This document shows positions 19,635-28,248 of a stretch of DNA of 60,543 nucleotides, piece by piece. The position numbers were made by a program, and so were the translations under genes. Source of the DNA: Alphaproteobacteria bacterium (lineage in GTDB: Bacteria > Pseudomonadota > Alphaproteobacteria > Micavibrionales > Micavibrionaceae); assembly GCA_017999645.1 (NCBI GenBank), contig JAGNLJ010000013.1:1-60543 (forward strand), given 5' to 3'. Under the pieces are notes generated by a model. The model did no database searches. It was not told where the DNA came from and saw only the letters and a program-made list of their open reading frames with translations. Position 1 is the stretch's first letter, and each line of letters opens with the position of its first letter.

Positions 19635-22600
19635 ATGATCCAATTCAGCCGACTGCGTATTAGCGGATTTAAATCCTTTGTTGACCGTACCGAGCTTGAT
19701 ATCGGTCCGGGCCTGACCGGCGTTGTCGGTCCGAACGGCTGCGGCAAGTCGAACCTTGTTGAAGCGCTTCGCTGGGTGATGGGTGAAAATTCCGCCAAGC
19801 GTATGCGCGGCGGCGATGGCGGCATGGAAAACGTTATCTTCAACGGCACGGCGCAACGTTCCGCGCGTAACCTCGCTGAAGTTTCCCTTCTTCTTAACAA
19901 CGGCTCACGCTCTGCTCCGGCGGCTTATAACGGCGCAGACGAAATCGAAGTCACGCGCAAAATCGAGCGCGATCACGGCTCCCTCTACAAGATCAACGGC
20001 AAGACGGTGCGTGCGCGCGACGTACAGATGCTGTTTGCCGATACAGTTACAGGTGCGAATTCCCCGGCCATGGTCTCTCAGGGCCGTGTTGCGCAGATCA
20101 TTAATTCAAAGCCAGTTGATCGCCGTTTGATCCTCGAAGAATCTGCCGGGATTTCCGGTCTTTACGCCCGCCGTCATGAGGCCGAGCTTCGTTTGCGCGC
20201 GGCCGATGCCAATCTGCAGCGCCTGCAGGATATTCTTGGCAGTATGGAATCCCGTCTGAACGACCTGAAACGCCAGCAGCGTCAGGCGACGCGCTACAGA
20301 AACGTCAACGCACAGATTCGCCAGTTGGAGATCATGGTTGCATGGCTCGACTGGAAGAGCCTTGAAGAGCGTATACAGGCCTGCCGCAAAACATTCGAAG
20401 CCGCCGAAAGCGAAGTGGCCGAGAAACTCGCTACTGTCACGCAGCTTACGAAAACGCAGAACACACAGGCCGAGGACCTTCCTGCCCTTCGCCAGGCTGA
20501 AGCCGAAGTCGCTGCGAGATTGCAGACAGTTAAAATCGCGCTTCAGCGTATTGAAGATGAAAGCCTGCGCCATGAAAAAGCGTTGAATGACACGGAAGAA
20601 CAAATCCGCCTAAGCCTGACCGATCAGGAACACGAGAACCAGAGCCTTGAGGAAAGCAAAAGTATTTTTGAAAGGCTTGAGAGCGAGCATGCCGCCATCG
20701 TTGCCGAGCAGGAAAAAGATGCCGGTAAGCTTGAGCAGAAAGAAGCAATTAAGAACGACCTCGAACAGAAGGTCCGCGCACTTGAGGAACAGTATACTTC
20801 GATGATGCAGAGCGCCGCGGAAGGCCGCGCGCTGAAACAATCGCTTGAGCAGCAGATTACCCAGAACACCACGCGTATCGAATCCGTTAATGCCCGTAAG
20901 GACAAGGCGGCTTCGGATCTTGAGCAATTCAAGGCTGGTCAGGGCGATGATGCCGCGAACAAGGAAATACAGGTTCGCATCAATGCACTTGAAATCAGCG
21001 CCATGAAATTCAATGAAGAAATTGAAGCCGCGCGTGCCCGTATTACTGAACTGCAACGTGAAGTAAACGAAGCACGCGGTGCCCTGACGCGCACCGAGTC
21101 CGAGAGCTCGGAGTTCCGCGCCGAAAGCGCCATGCTGGAAAGCATGCTGCGCGGCGATGATAACGGACGTTACAAGCCGGTTCTCGATCAGCTCACGCCC
21201 GATACCGGCTTTGAAAAAGCGATTTCGCGCGCGCTGGGCGATGCATTGCTCGCTTCGCTCGAGGAAAGCGCGCCGTCCCGCTGGGTGTCGCGTACAGGCC
21301 TGCGCAATCTGCCAAGCCTGCCGTTCGGTGTTTCGCCGTTGCTGCCGTCGGTCAATGCGCCGCTCGAGCTGCACCCTGCCCTCAGCCAGATCGGCCTTGT
21401 TAGTGATGAGTCGGAAGGCAACAGACTGAAAGATTCACTGGAACCCGGACAGGCTCTCGTTTCCAAGGATGGTTTTTACTGGCGCTGGGATGGTTACTTC
21501 GTGCAGGCGCAGGCCTCGGACCGCAATGCCGTTCACCTTGAGCAGAAGAACCGTTTCCGCGATTTGCAGAAGCGCCGTCCCGAGATCGAGGAAGCGTTTA
21601 AGGAAGCGAACGACGCTCTCAAAAAAGTTGAAGCTGCATTGGCCGAACAGGAAAACGCCCGCCGTGACGGCGAGGCGAACCTCCGCAAGACTGAGCAGGA
21701 ACTGAATACAGCACGCCATGAGTTGGTAAAAACCCGTGAAGCGCAGGTTCGCGCCGAAAGCGAAATCGCCCGTTTGGCGGAAATCATCCGCTTGTCCGAT
21801 GAAGATGTCGGCACATTAAACGAAGTGATTAAATGGGATCGGGAGCGTCTTGAGGCTTGCGAAAAAGCCGCGAGCGAGCGCAAGGAAGAAGAAACCGATA
21901 AAATCAGAAAATCGTTGCTTGAGGCGCGTGAGACATACCAGTCTGCTGTCAGTGCCTTCGATATGTTCCAGCAGCAGCAGAACAGCCGTAATGCGCGTCT
22001 GCATGCCATCGCCGACGAGCGTGTCAACACGCAGAACCGCCTGATCCGCTCGCGCGAGCGCCTGAAAAATCTGGAAGAGCGTCAGGGTGCGCTGGCTGAA
22101 AAGCTTGAAACGCTTAAGCGCCAGCCGAAGGATTTCAGCGAGGACAAGGAAAAACTTCTCGGCCAGTTCTCCGAGCTTGAGAATGAACGTTCCTCGGCTG
22201 CGGAGCGTCTTGCGACTGTAGATGGTGAAGTCACCGAAACAGGCCGGGCCCTGAAACAAGCCGAAGCGGCGTTGTCCGAAGCCCGTGAGTCCCGTGTCCA
22301 CGCGCAGGCGACGTTGGCCGCGCTTTCCGAGCAACAGGGCAGCGTCAATCAGCATATTCAGGAACAGTTTGAAGTTCCGGCCGAAGAACTCGCACAACAC
22401 ACCGCCGTCGATATGAACGAGTCGGTTGAGAATCTTGAAAGCCTTCGTGCGAAAAAAGAAAAACTGGTGCGCGAGCGTGAAAATATCGGCGCTGTTAACC
22501 TTCGAGCCGATGAAGAATTCCAGATCCTCGAAACCGAAGTCGGCGCTATTTTGAAAGACCGTGACGACCTTATCCAGGCGATTGAGGAACTGCGCGGCGC

Positions 22601-23111
22601 AATTAACAAGATCAATGCGGAAGCACGCGACCGTCTGAAAGCGGCCTTCGATCATGTCAACACGCACTTCCAGCGTTTGTTCACGCAGCTTTTTGGTGGC
22701 GGCAAGGCGCACCTTGCCCTTATCGATGCTGACGACCCTCTCGGCGCCGGCCTTGAGATTTATGCGCAGCCCCCGGGCAAGACGCTGCAATCGCTCTCCC
22801 TGCTCTCGGGCGGTGAACAGGCGCTTGCCTCCATTTCGCTGATTTTCGCGATGTTCCTTACGAACCCCTCGCCGATCTGCGTACTGGACGAGATTGACGC
22901 GCCGTTGGATGATGCGAACGTAGACCGCGTCTGTAACCTGCTCGAGGAAATCGCAGCGCGCGGAGAAACCCGTTTTCTGATTATCACGCACCACCGCATG
23001 ACGATGGCCCGTATGAACCGCCTTTACGGCGTCACGATGGCTGAAAAGGGCGTCTCGCAGCTCGTTTCCGTCGACCTTCAGCAATCCTTCGAATTCCTCG
23101 AAGCCGCCTAG
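19635..23111 (+). CDS. smc: Chromosome segregation protein SMC
   Basis: Full-length SMC ATPase of 1158 residues. Walker A GPNGCGKSN at 32-40, long coiled coils (~170-490 and ~660-990), a hinge around 490-650 bearing RALGDALLASLEE, signature LSGGEQ near 1055 and Walker B CVLDEIDAPLDD near 1077. Forms the condensin ring with ScpA/ScpB, which are not in this window. It is cotranscribed with the DsbA-like gene and runs 2 bp into the ATP synthase operon without a visible terminator. Confidence 0.97.
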   Translation: MIQFSRLRISGFKSFVDRTELDIGPGLTGVVGPNGCGKSNLVEALRWVMGENSAKRMRGGDGGMENVIFNGTAQRSARNLAEVSLLLNNGSRSAPAAYNGADEIEVTRKIERDHGSLYKINGKTVRARDVQMLFADTVTGANSPAMVSQGRVAQIINSKPVDRRLILEESAGISGLYARRHEAELRLRAADANLQRLQDILGSMESRLNDLKRQQRQATRYRNVNAQIRQLEIMVAWLDWKSLEERIQACRKTFEAAESEVAEKLATVTQLTKTQNTQAEDLPALRQAEAEVAARLQTVKIALQRIEDESLRHEKALNDTEEQIRLSLTDQEHENQSLEESKSIFERLESEHAAIVAEQEKDAGKLEQKEAIKNDLEQKVRALEEQYTSMMQSAAEGRALKQSLEQQITQNTTRIESVNARKDKAASDLEQFKAGQGDDAANKEIQVRINALEISAMKFNEEIEAARARITELQREVNEARGALTRTESESSEFRAESAMLESMLRGDDNGRYKPVLDQLTPDTGFEKAISRALGDALLASLEESAPSRWVSRTGLRNLPSLPFGVSPLLPSVNAPLELHPALSQIGLVSDESEGNRLKDSLEPGQALVSKDGFYWRWDGYFVQAQASDRNAVHLEQKNRFRDLQKRRPEIEEAFKEANDALKKVEAALAEQENARRDGEANLRKTEQELNTARHELVKTREAQVRAESEIARLAEIIRLSDEDVGTLNEVIKWDRERLEACEKAASERKEEETDKIRKSLLEARETYQSAVSAFDMFQQQQNSRNARLHAIADERVNTQNRLIRSRERLKNLEERQGALAEKLETLKRQPKDFSEDKEKLLGQFSELENERSSAAERLATVDGEVTETGRALKQAEAALSEARESRVHAQATLAALSEQQGSVNQHIQEQFEVPAEELAQHTAVDMNESVENLESLRAKKEKLVRERENIGAVNLRADEEFQILETEVGAILKDRDDLIQAIEELRGAINKINAEARDRLKAAFDHVNTHFQRLFTQLFGGGKAHLALIDADDPLGAGLEIYAQPPGKTLQSLSLLSGGEQALASISLIFAMFLTNPSPICVLDEIDAPLDDANVDRVCNLLEEIAARGETRFLIITHHRMTMARMNRLYGVTMAEKGVSQLVSVDLQQSFEFLEAA

Positions 23112-23113
23112 CC

Positions 23114-23449
23114 ATGCCCTCGGATCTGGAAGATCTCGGGCGGAAGCTGGAACAAGCCTCCAAAACCGATACCCATAAGCAAGACGCAGAGAATGTAAGC
23201 GTCGGCATGAAGGCCGGGACCGAACTGGTCGGCTGTATCATTGTCGGTGCCGCGCTCGGCTGGGGTCTGGATACATGGCTTGGTATCAAGCCTTTTGGCC
23301 TTATTTTCATGCTTTTACTGGGCGTTACGGCAGGGTTCGTTAATGTGTGGCGGATAACACAGAATATGGGCTCAAATGTCGGATATTCGGAGTTGCATCG
23401 GGGTAAAAAACCCGCTAAAAACCCCGCAGATCAAGGAGAATCAGAGTAA
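23114..23449 (+). CDS. atpI: ATP synthase protein I (AtpI)
   Basis: 111-residue AtpI: a polar N-terminus, two TM helices (VGCIIVGAALGWGLDTWLG and FGLIFMLLLGVTAGFVNVW, near 38-56 and 60-80) and a charged tail. AtpI helps assemble the c-ring and/or supply Mg2+. First gene of the F0 operon, 3 bp before atpB. Confidence 0.88.
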   Translation: MPSDLEDLGRKLEQASKTDTHKQDAENVSVGMKAGTELVGCIIVGAALGWGLDTWLGIKPFGLIFMLLLGVTAGFVNVWRITQNMGSNVGYSELHRGKKPAKNPADQGESE

Positions 23450-23452
23450 ATC

Positions 23453-24202
23453 ATGGCCGACCCGATCCACCAGTTTATCATCGAGCCGATCATTTCCCTC
23501 CATGTGGGAGGCATTGATCTCTCTTATACGAATTCTTCGCTCTGGATGACCATTTCCGTCCTGGTTTCCGTTACCTTCATGACTCTGGCGACATGGAAAA
23601 AAGCCATGGTGCCCGGTCGCGTCCAGGTTGCCGCTGAAATGATGTACGGCTTCATCGCGAACATGATCCGCGAGAATATCGGCACGCGCGGCATGGAATA
23701 TTTCCCGCTGGTGTTCACGGTGTTCATGATCGTGTTCATCGGGAATATGCTCGGTATGATCCCGTGGTCGTTTACTTATACCAGCCACCTGATCGTCACA
23801 GCCGCCCTCGCCCTCATGATCTTTTTCATGGTGGTCATAATCGGCATTTACCGCCACGGCACGCATTTCTTCCATCTGTTCCTGCCGCCCGGTGTTCCGG
23901 TGTGGCTGTTACCGCTGATTATTCCGATTGAAATCGTTTCGTTCCTTGCGCGCCCGATTACACTTTCTGTCCGTCTTTTCGCGAACATGATGGCTGGCCA
24001 CCTTGTGCTGAAAGTCTTCGCGGGTTTCAGCGTTGCGATGATCGGCGCCTTCGGAACTGCCGGCCTGTTCATGGGTATTGTGCCCACGCTGTTCAACGTC
24101 GCGTTGATTACATTCGAATTTCTGATCGCCTTCCTGCAGGCCTATGTCTTTACGATCCTGACCTGCATCTATCTGAAGGACACGATTGAAATAGGTCACT
24201 AA
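23453..24202 (+). CDS. atpB: ATP synthase F0 subunit a
   Basis: Proton-channel subunit a, 249 residues, five or six TM helices. The key arginine lies in SVRLFANMMAGHLVLKV near residue 175, and the last helix has the FLQAYVFTILTCIYL block typical of subunit a. Part of the atpI-B-E-F'-F cluster; the F1 genes (atpHAGDC) are not in the window, the split arrangement usual in alphaproteobacteria. Confidence 0.97.
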   Translation: MADPIHQFIIEPIISLHVGGIDLSYTNSSLWMTISVLVSVTFMTLATWKKAMVPGRVQVAAEMMYGFIANMIRENIGTRGMEYFPLVFTVFMIVFIGNMLGMIPWSFTYTSHLIVTAALALMIFFMVVIIGIYRHGTHFFHLFLPPGVPVWLLPLIIPIEIVSFLARPITLSVRLFANMMAGHLVLKVFAGFSVAMIGAFGTAGLFMGIVPTLFNVALITFEFLIAFLQAYVFTILTCIYLKDTIEIGH

Positions 24203-24243
24203 CTTTTACTAAAAGCTTTAACCACTGAGAAAGGAACTAAAAC

Positions 24244-24468
24244 ATGGAACTCGAAGCTGCAAAACTGATCGCCTCTGCACTGGCGCTTATCCCGATCGCG
24301 GGCGTTGGCGTTGGCCTTGGCCTGATCTTCTCGTCCTACAATGAAGCTGTAGGCCGTAACCCGACCGCGCTGGAACTGCTGGAGAAGAAATTCTTCCTGA
24401 CCTTCGCACTGACGGAAGCCCTCGCGATTTTCGCGCTGGTTATCTCGCTCGTCATTCTGTTCGGTTAA
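24244..24468 (+). CDS. atpE: ATP synthase F0 subunit c
   Basis: 74-residue c-ring hairpin: TM1 with the glycine pattern GVGVGLG, polar loop VGRNP, TM2 with the proton-carrying E58 in ALTEALAIF. The ion-site residues look H+ rather than Na+ type. A GGAAC-rich site 'AGAAAGGAACTAAAAC' precedes the start. Higher-copy translation is likely given its strong ribosome-binding site. Confidence 0.97.
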   Translation: MELEAAKLIASALALIPIAGVGVGLGLIFSSYNEAVGRNPTALELLEKKFFLTFALTEALAIFALVISLVILFG

Positions 24469-24470
24469 TA

Positions 24471-25157
24471 ATGACCAAGGTTCGTCATACCCTGCTCTGG
24501 GCTGTTTGCCTCCTGCTCGCGCGCGTTCCCGCCGCGATGGCGGAGCCTGCGCTAGAGCATGGAGAGACGGACCCGATAGCCGCGCACGGCGCGGCTGTCG
24601 ATGCTGCTCATGCCGATGCCGTGCATGAGGCTGCTGATGCGGCCCATGGCGGCGGTGGCGTAGGCCTGCCGCAATTCGATCCTTCGTCCTTCGCGAGCCA
24701 GGTGTTCTGGCTGGCGATCATGTTCGTCGTTCTTTACGCCTTCTTCTCGAAGAAGGCCCTGCCCGACCTCGGGGCGGTGATGAAAAAGCGCGACGTTCAT
24801 ATTCGCGGCGCACTTGAATCCGCGAAACGTCAGAAGGAAGTCGCTGAAGGGCTGCAGGCCGAATATGAGCGGGACATCGAGAATGCCCGTCTTGAAGCCA
24901 CAGGCGCCTTTACGGCGGCTGAAAAGGCCATCAAGGAAAAGGCTGATGCCGGATACAAGACATTCCAGCAAAACGCAGCCAAGCAGATCGAAAAAACCGA
25001 AGCTGAAATCGAGAAGGCGAAAGCCGCGGCCATGGAAGACATGCACTCCCTCGCCGCTGAAATCGCCAGCCAGGCCGCCGAGAAAATTATCGGCGTTGAA
25101 ACCGATCTCGACCAGGCGAAAACCCTGGTGCGTTCACTAAAAGCGAAGGCGGCTTAA
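24471..25157 (+). CDS. atpF': ATP synthase F0 subunit b'
   Basis: Second stalk subunit (b', also called atpG), 228 residues. A signal-like N-terminus (1-24) and an Ala/His/Asp-rich stretch (25-62, five histidines) come before the TM helix near 73-92 (FASQVFWLAIMFVVLYAFF). A long charged coiled coil follows. The extended His/Ala-rich N-terminus is commonly seen in alphaproteobacterial b'. 2 bp after atpE and 1 bp before atpF. Confidence 0.93.
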   Translation: MTKVRHTLLWAVCLLLARVPAAMAEPALEHGETDPIAAHGAAVDAAHADAVHEAADAAHGGGGVGLPQFDPSSFASQVFWLAIMFVVLYAFFSKKALPDLGAVMKKRDVHIRGALESAKRQKEVAEGLQAEYERDIENARLEATGAFTAAEKAIKEKADAGYKTFQQNAAKQIEKTEAEIEKAKAAAMEDMHSLAAEIASQAAEKIIGVETDLDQAKTLVRSLKAKAA

Positions 25158-25158
25158 C

Positions 25159-25647
25159 ATGGAAATCCTGAATGATACACATGTCTGGTTTGCCATTTCG
25201 TTCGGCATCTTCGTGCTCGTGGCTTTCATTTTTGGCCGGAAGGCCATGCTCGGCAAGCTGGATAATCGCATTGCGGAAATCCGCAATGAAATTCAGACGG
25301 CTGATGCGCTGAATAATGAGGCGAAGCAGCTGCTCGTCCAGTATCAGATCCGCCACGAAGAAGCCGTTCGTGACGCCGCCAAGATCAAGTCCGAAGCCGA
25401 GAAAGACGCCGAGAAAATCCGTGCCAAGGCCGAGGCTGATTTTCAAGACTCCCTGGAACGCCGCGAAAAGCAGCTCGAGGAGCGTCTCTCGCGCATGAAA
25501 CAATCGGCTATTTCTGAAATCCAGCAATATGCTGCGGATCTCGCAGCTGCCGCGACGGCGGAAATAATCGCGAAGAAGCTCGACAAGAAGCTAAATGAAA
25601 AGCTCGTCGACCGCGCTATCGACAACATAGACGAGAATCTCCATTAA
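25159..25647 (+). CDS. atpF: ATP synthase F0 subunit b
   Basis: 162-residue peripheral-stalk subunit: one N-terminal TM helix (WFAISFGIFVLVAFIFG near 9-25) and a long heptad-rich helix with high Glu/Lys/Ala. Forms a heterodimer with b'. Last gene of the F0 operon, followed 9 bp later by proA. Confidence 0.94.
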   Translation: MEILNDTHVWFAISFGIFVLVAFIFGRKAMLGKLDNRIAEIRNEIQTADALNNEAKQLLVQYQIRHEEAVRDAAKIKSEAEKDAEKIRAKAEADFQDSLERREKQLEERLSRMKQSAISEIQQYAADLAAAATAEIIAKKLDKKLNEKLVDRAIDNIDENLH

Positions 25648-25656
25648 GGTTCGATC

Positions 25657-26934
25657 ATGGGCGCCACGCAAACAGCTGCAACCGCCCAACAGATCGTAAA
25701 CGAACTCGGCCGCAAGGCGCGGGGTGCCGCTTCCGTTCTTTCGCAGACATCCGAAAGCCAGATTAATGATGTGTTGGATTCCATCGCTGCAAAATTACGC
25801 ATGAATATAAAGCCCATTCTTGAAGCTAATGAAAAGGACCTTGCCGCCGCGCGTCAGAAAGGCTTGTCGCCTGCCCTGATTGATCGCCTGAAGTTAAACC
25901 CCGAGCGTATTGAGGGCATGGCCAAGGGGCTTGAGGTTGTACGTGATCTGCCCGACCCGGTGGGGCGCATTTTGTGGGAAACCACGCGCCCGAACGGCAT
26001 GAATATTCAACGCGTGTCGGTTCCTATCGGCGTGCTTGGTATGATTTACGAATCGCGTCCGAACGTTACGATTGATGCGGCAGCGCTGTGTCTGAAATCG
26101 CGCAACGCGGTGATTTTGCGCGGCGGCTCGGAAAGTCTCAACAGTTCGCTTGCGCTGCATAAATTTGTTCAGGAAGCGTTGAACGAGCAGAATATTCCTG
26201 CGGACGCGGCTTCCATGGTCCCTATTGCCGACCGCGATGCAGTTGGCGCGATGCTGGCGGCTTCTGATCTGATTGATGTCATGATCCCGCGCGGCGGCAA
26301 AAGTTTAGTTGAAAGAGTGCAGAACGAGGCGAAAATGCCGGTGTTTAGTCATTTAGAGGGCATCTGCCACATTTATATCCATCCGACGGCGAAAGCGGAC
26401 ATCGCTAAAAGCGTGACGCTAAATGCCAAGATGCGCCGGACCGGTGTTTGCGGCGCGATGGAAACGTTGCTGATTGATAAAGATTTCGACCAGAAAACCG
26501 CCAGGGACGTTTTAGCCCAGCTTATTGATTCCGGCTGTGCGATCGTCGGCGATAAAATGGCGCAACGTCTCGATGATCGTATCGGCGAAGCGACGGTGAA
26601 AGACTGGACGACGGAATATCTCGACGCGAAACTCAGCGTCGCCATCGTCAGTGGCGTGAAAGAAGCCGTGAACCATATTAATACTTACGGCTCGCATCAC
26701 ACCGACAGCATTCTGGCTGAAGACAAAGAAGCCACCGATTATTTCCTGAAGAATGTCGATAGCGGAATCGTCATCCACAATGCCTCAACGCAGTTCGCCG
26801 ATGGCGGTGAATTCGGCATGGGCGCTGAAATCGGCATCGCGACAGGCAAGATGCATGCGCGCGGCCCGGTCGCGCTTGAGCAGCTCTGCACTTACAAATA
26901 CCTCATCCACGGCACAGGACAGACGAGGCCCTGA
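25657..26934 (+). CDS. proA: Gamma-glutamyl phosphate reductase
   Basis: Second enzyme of proline synthesis, NADPH-dependent reduction of glutamyl 5-phosphate. Aldehyde dehydrogenase fold; catalytic Cys in RRTGVCGAMETLL near residue 264; VPIGVLGMIYESRPNVT, NAVILRGGSE and DGGEFGMGAEIGIAT blocks are all present. 425 residues. Its TGA overlaps the nadD ATG by one base. The proA-nadD-rsfS-rlmH order is common in this class. Confidence 0.96.
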   Translation: MGATQTAATAQQIVNELGRKARGAASVLSQTSESQINDVLDSIAAKLRMNIKPILEANEKDLAAARQKGLSPALIDRLKLNPERIEGMAKGLEVVRDLPDPVGRILWETTRPNGMNIQRVSVPIGVLGMIYESRPNVTIDAAALCLKSRNAVILRGGSESLNSSLALHKFVQEALNEQNIPADAASMVPIADRDAVGAMLAASDLIDVMIPRGGKSLVERVQNEAKMPVFSHLEGICHIYIHPTAKADIAKSVTLNAKMRRTGVCGAMETLLIDKDFDQKTARDVLAQLIDSGCAIVGDKMAQRLDDRIGEATVKDWTTEYLDAKLSVAIVSGVKEAVNHINTYGSHHTDSILAEDKEATDYFLKNVDSGIVIHNASTQFADGGEFGMGAEIGIATGKMHARGPVALEQLCTYKYLIHGTGQTRP

Positions 26935-27563
26935 TGTCGCTTTTCAGTCTCCCTCACACGCTCGACAGTACACGCTGGCAGGGCATGCGGGTGGGGCTCT
27001 TGGGCGGTTCGTTCAACCCGCCGCATGAAGGGCATGTCCATATCAGCCTTGAAGCTTTGAATGGTCTGGAGCTGGACGCTGTTTGGTGGCTGGTGACGCC
27101 GCAGAATCCGATCAAGACCGAAAAGCCGCTGGATCTGGATGAGCGCGTGCGCCTCTCGGAAGAAATCACCGCGCCCCATCCGAAAATTATTGTTACGGCG
27201 ATTGAGCGGGAACTCGGCACCACCATCACCTATGACACCATTCGCAAACTCAAACCCCATTTCCCCAAAACGGAATTCGTTTGGGTCAGCGGCATGGACA
27301 ACGCGCTAACCCTTCATAAATGGAACAAATGGAAAGAGCTGCTGGACGAGATTTGCATGGTGCACCTGACCCGTGCGCCGGCTAGTTCTCTCATTCAAAG
27401 CTGCCCCTTGCTGCTGCTGGAAACCCAGAAACATGTAGTGCTCGATAAAGGCGGTCGCCTGCCGCTTACCCCTCGCACCACCTACTGGATGCTTCAGCAG
27501 AAAATGGTCGATATCTCCTCGACACAGATTCGTGAAAAACAGGCCAAAAACGGCGGGGAGTAA
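26934..27563 (+). CDS. nadD: Nicotinate-nucleotide adenylyltransferase
   Basis: Adenylates nicotinate mononucleotide in NAD synthesis. Nucleotidyl-transferase motif GGSFNPPHEGHVHIS near residues 25-39 (the variant of GxFxPxHxGH) and ISSTQIR near 194-200. 209 residues. Coupled to proA by a 1-bp overlap. Downstream is 235 bp of leader/ncRNA sequence before rsfS. Confidence 0.94.
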   Translation: MSLFSLPHTLDSTRWQGMRVGLLGGSFNPPHEGHVHISLEALNGLELDAVWWLVTPQNPIKTEKPLDLDERVRLSEEITAPHPKIIVTAIERELGTTITYDTIRKLKPHFPKTEFVWVSGMDNALTLHKWNKWKELLDEICMVHLTRAPASSLIQSCPLLLLETQKHVVLDKGGRLPLTPRTTYWMLQQKMVDISSTQIREKQAKNGGE

Positions 27564-27608
27564 GAGTTTGACAGGCATAAGCCGCTGGAATCCCTTGGTT
27601 TCTGCCGT

Positions 27609-27637
27609 TTGCCAAGGGGGCCTAAACGCCCTATAAT
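27609..27637 (+). promoter_or_regulatory. Promoter upstream of rsfS leader
   Basis: TTGCCA (27609-27614), 17-bp spacer, perfect TATAAT (27632-27637). The -35 sits in the right arm of a CCCTTGG/CCAAGGG hairpin just after nadD. Predicted transcription start near 27644, about 155 bp before rsfS. Confidence 0.75.
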
Positions 27638-27643
27638 ATATAT

Positions 27644-27766
27644 ATGAGGTTAAATAACACTCAGACAGAAAGCAGAGGGACCGCGATTTGACCGGACGCC
27701 TCCGTTTTCATGGAAAAGTACCGAACGTGAAGCAAACGCTGCGCCCTATGGGCTCGGCGTTTTTTG
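27644..27766 (+). ncRNA. Candidate small RNA or attenuated rsfS leader
   Basis: A ~123-nt transcript is bounded by a consensus promoter and a terminator-like hairpin: 27735-27746 pairs with 27750-27761 (11 of 12 pairs, 3-nt loop), with six T at 27760-27765. Internal small hairpins include CGGA-CGCC-TCCG and TTTTC-ATG-GAAAA. It matches no RNA family known to me. A 15-codon frame starting with the ATG at 27644 exists but looks fortuitous. It could be a free small RNA, or a leader that controls read-through into rsfS. Confidence 0.5.
27735..27766 (+). terminator. Terminator-like hairpin in rsfS leader
   Basis: Stem AACGCTGCGCCC / GGGCTCGGCGTT with a TAT loop and one internal mismatch, then a T tract. 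It lies 33 bp before the proposed rsfS start, so it would have to be read through for the internal promoter to serve rsfS. Confidence 0.65.
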
Positions 27767-27798
27767 TTTATCTGCAACCCTGAAAGGAGCCATAAGCC

Positions 27799-28185
27799 AT
27801 TCTGACCTATGAAACACGCGGGCAACCAGGCCCGGATGACATTAAAAGCCTCGTCGAGAAGTCCCTGGACGCAGACAAGGCTCTGAATATCACAACCATC
27901 GACCTGAGCGGTCAGTCGCCTTTAGCAGACTACATGATTATCGCCTCAGGCACCTCCTCCCGGCATGTGGGAGCCTTAGCCACGAAAATCAGAGACAAGC
28001 TTGAAAGCCGCGGTGTGAAGAACATCCGGATCGAAGGCCTTCCGACCTCGGACTGGGTGGTTGTGGATGCTGGTGATGTGATTGTGCATATCTTCAGGCC
28101 CGAAGTGCGGTCCTTCTATAACATCGAGAAGATGTGGGGTCCGTATGCCGGTTTTAATGTCGTAGGACAGCAAGTCACGGCTTAA
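27799..28185 (+). CDS. rsfS: Ribosome silencing factor RsfS, non-canonical start
   Basis: RsfS (Iojap/YbeB family) binds L14 and blocks subunit joining when nutrients are low. Family core: LSGQSPLADYMIIASGTSSRHV and SDWVVVDAGDVIVHIFRPEVRSFYNIEKMWG. The first in-frame ATG (27934) lies inside the conserved core and would delete ~45 residues. Between the in-frame TAA at 27793 and that ATG there is no ATG, GTG or TTG. AAAGGAG at 27783-27789 points to ATT (27799) or CTG (27802) as the start, giving ~127-128 residues, a normal length. A sequencing error or frameshift near 27810-27838 is the alternative. Confidence 0.82.
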   Translation: MLTYETRGQPGPDDIKSLVEKSLDADKALNITTIDLSGQSPLADYMIIASGTSSRHVGALATKIRDKLESRGVKNIRIEGLPTSDWVVVDAGDVIVHIFRPEVRSFYNIEKMWGPYAGFNVVGQQVTA

Positions 28186-28248
28186 AAAGCTTCCATTCCC
28201 CGGTTTCCCGGGCTGGACGAGCCGCCTTTTATCGCGGATATTCGTCTT

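Noticed and set aside
21816-23084. Long minus-strand frame opposite smc
   Set aside because: Shadow of the SMC coding strand; no start signals and no family resemblance.
27590-27620. CCCTTGG/CCAAGGG hairpin after nadD as a terminator
   Set aside because: No T tract follows, and its right arm contains the -35 box of the next promoter.
27644-27691. 15-codon leader peptide at the predicted rsfS transcription start
   Set aside because: ATG lies at the very first transcribed base, codons are not repetitive for any amino acid, and no attenuation logic fits.
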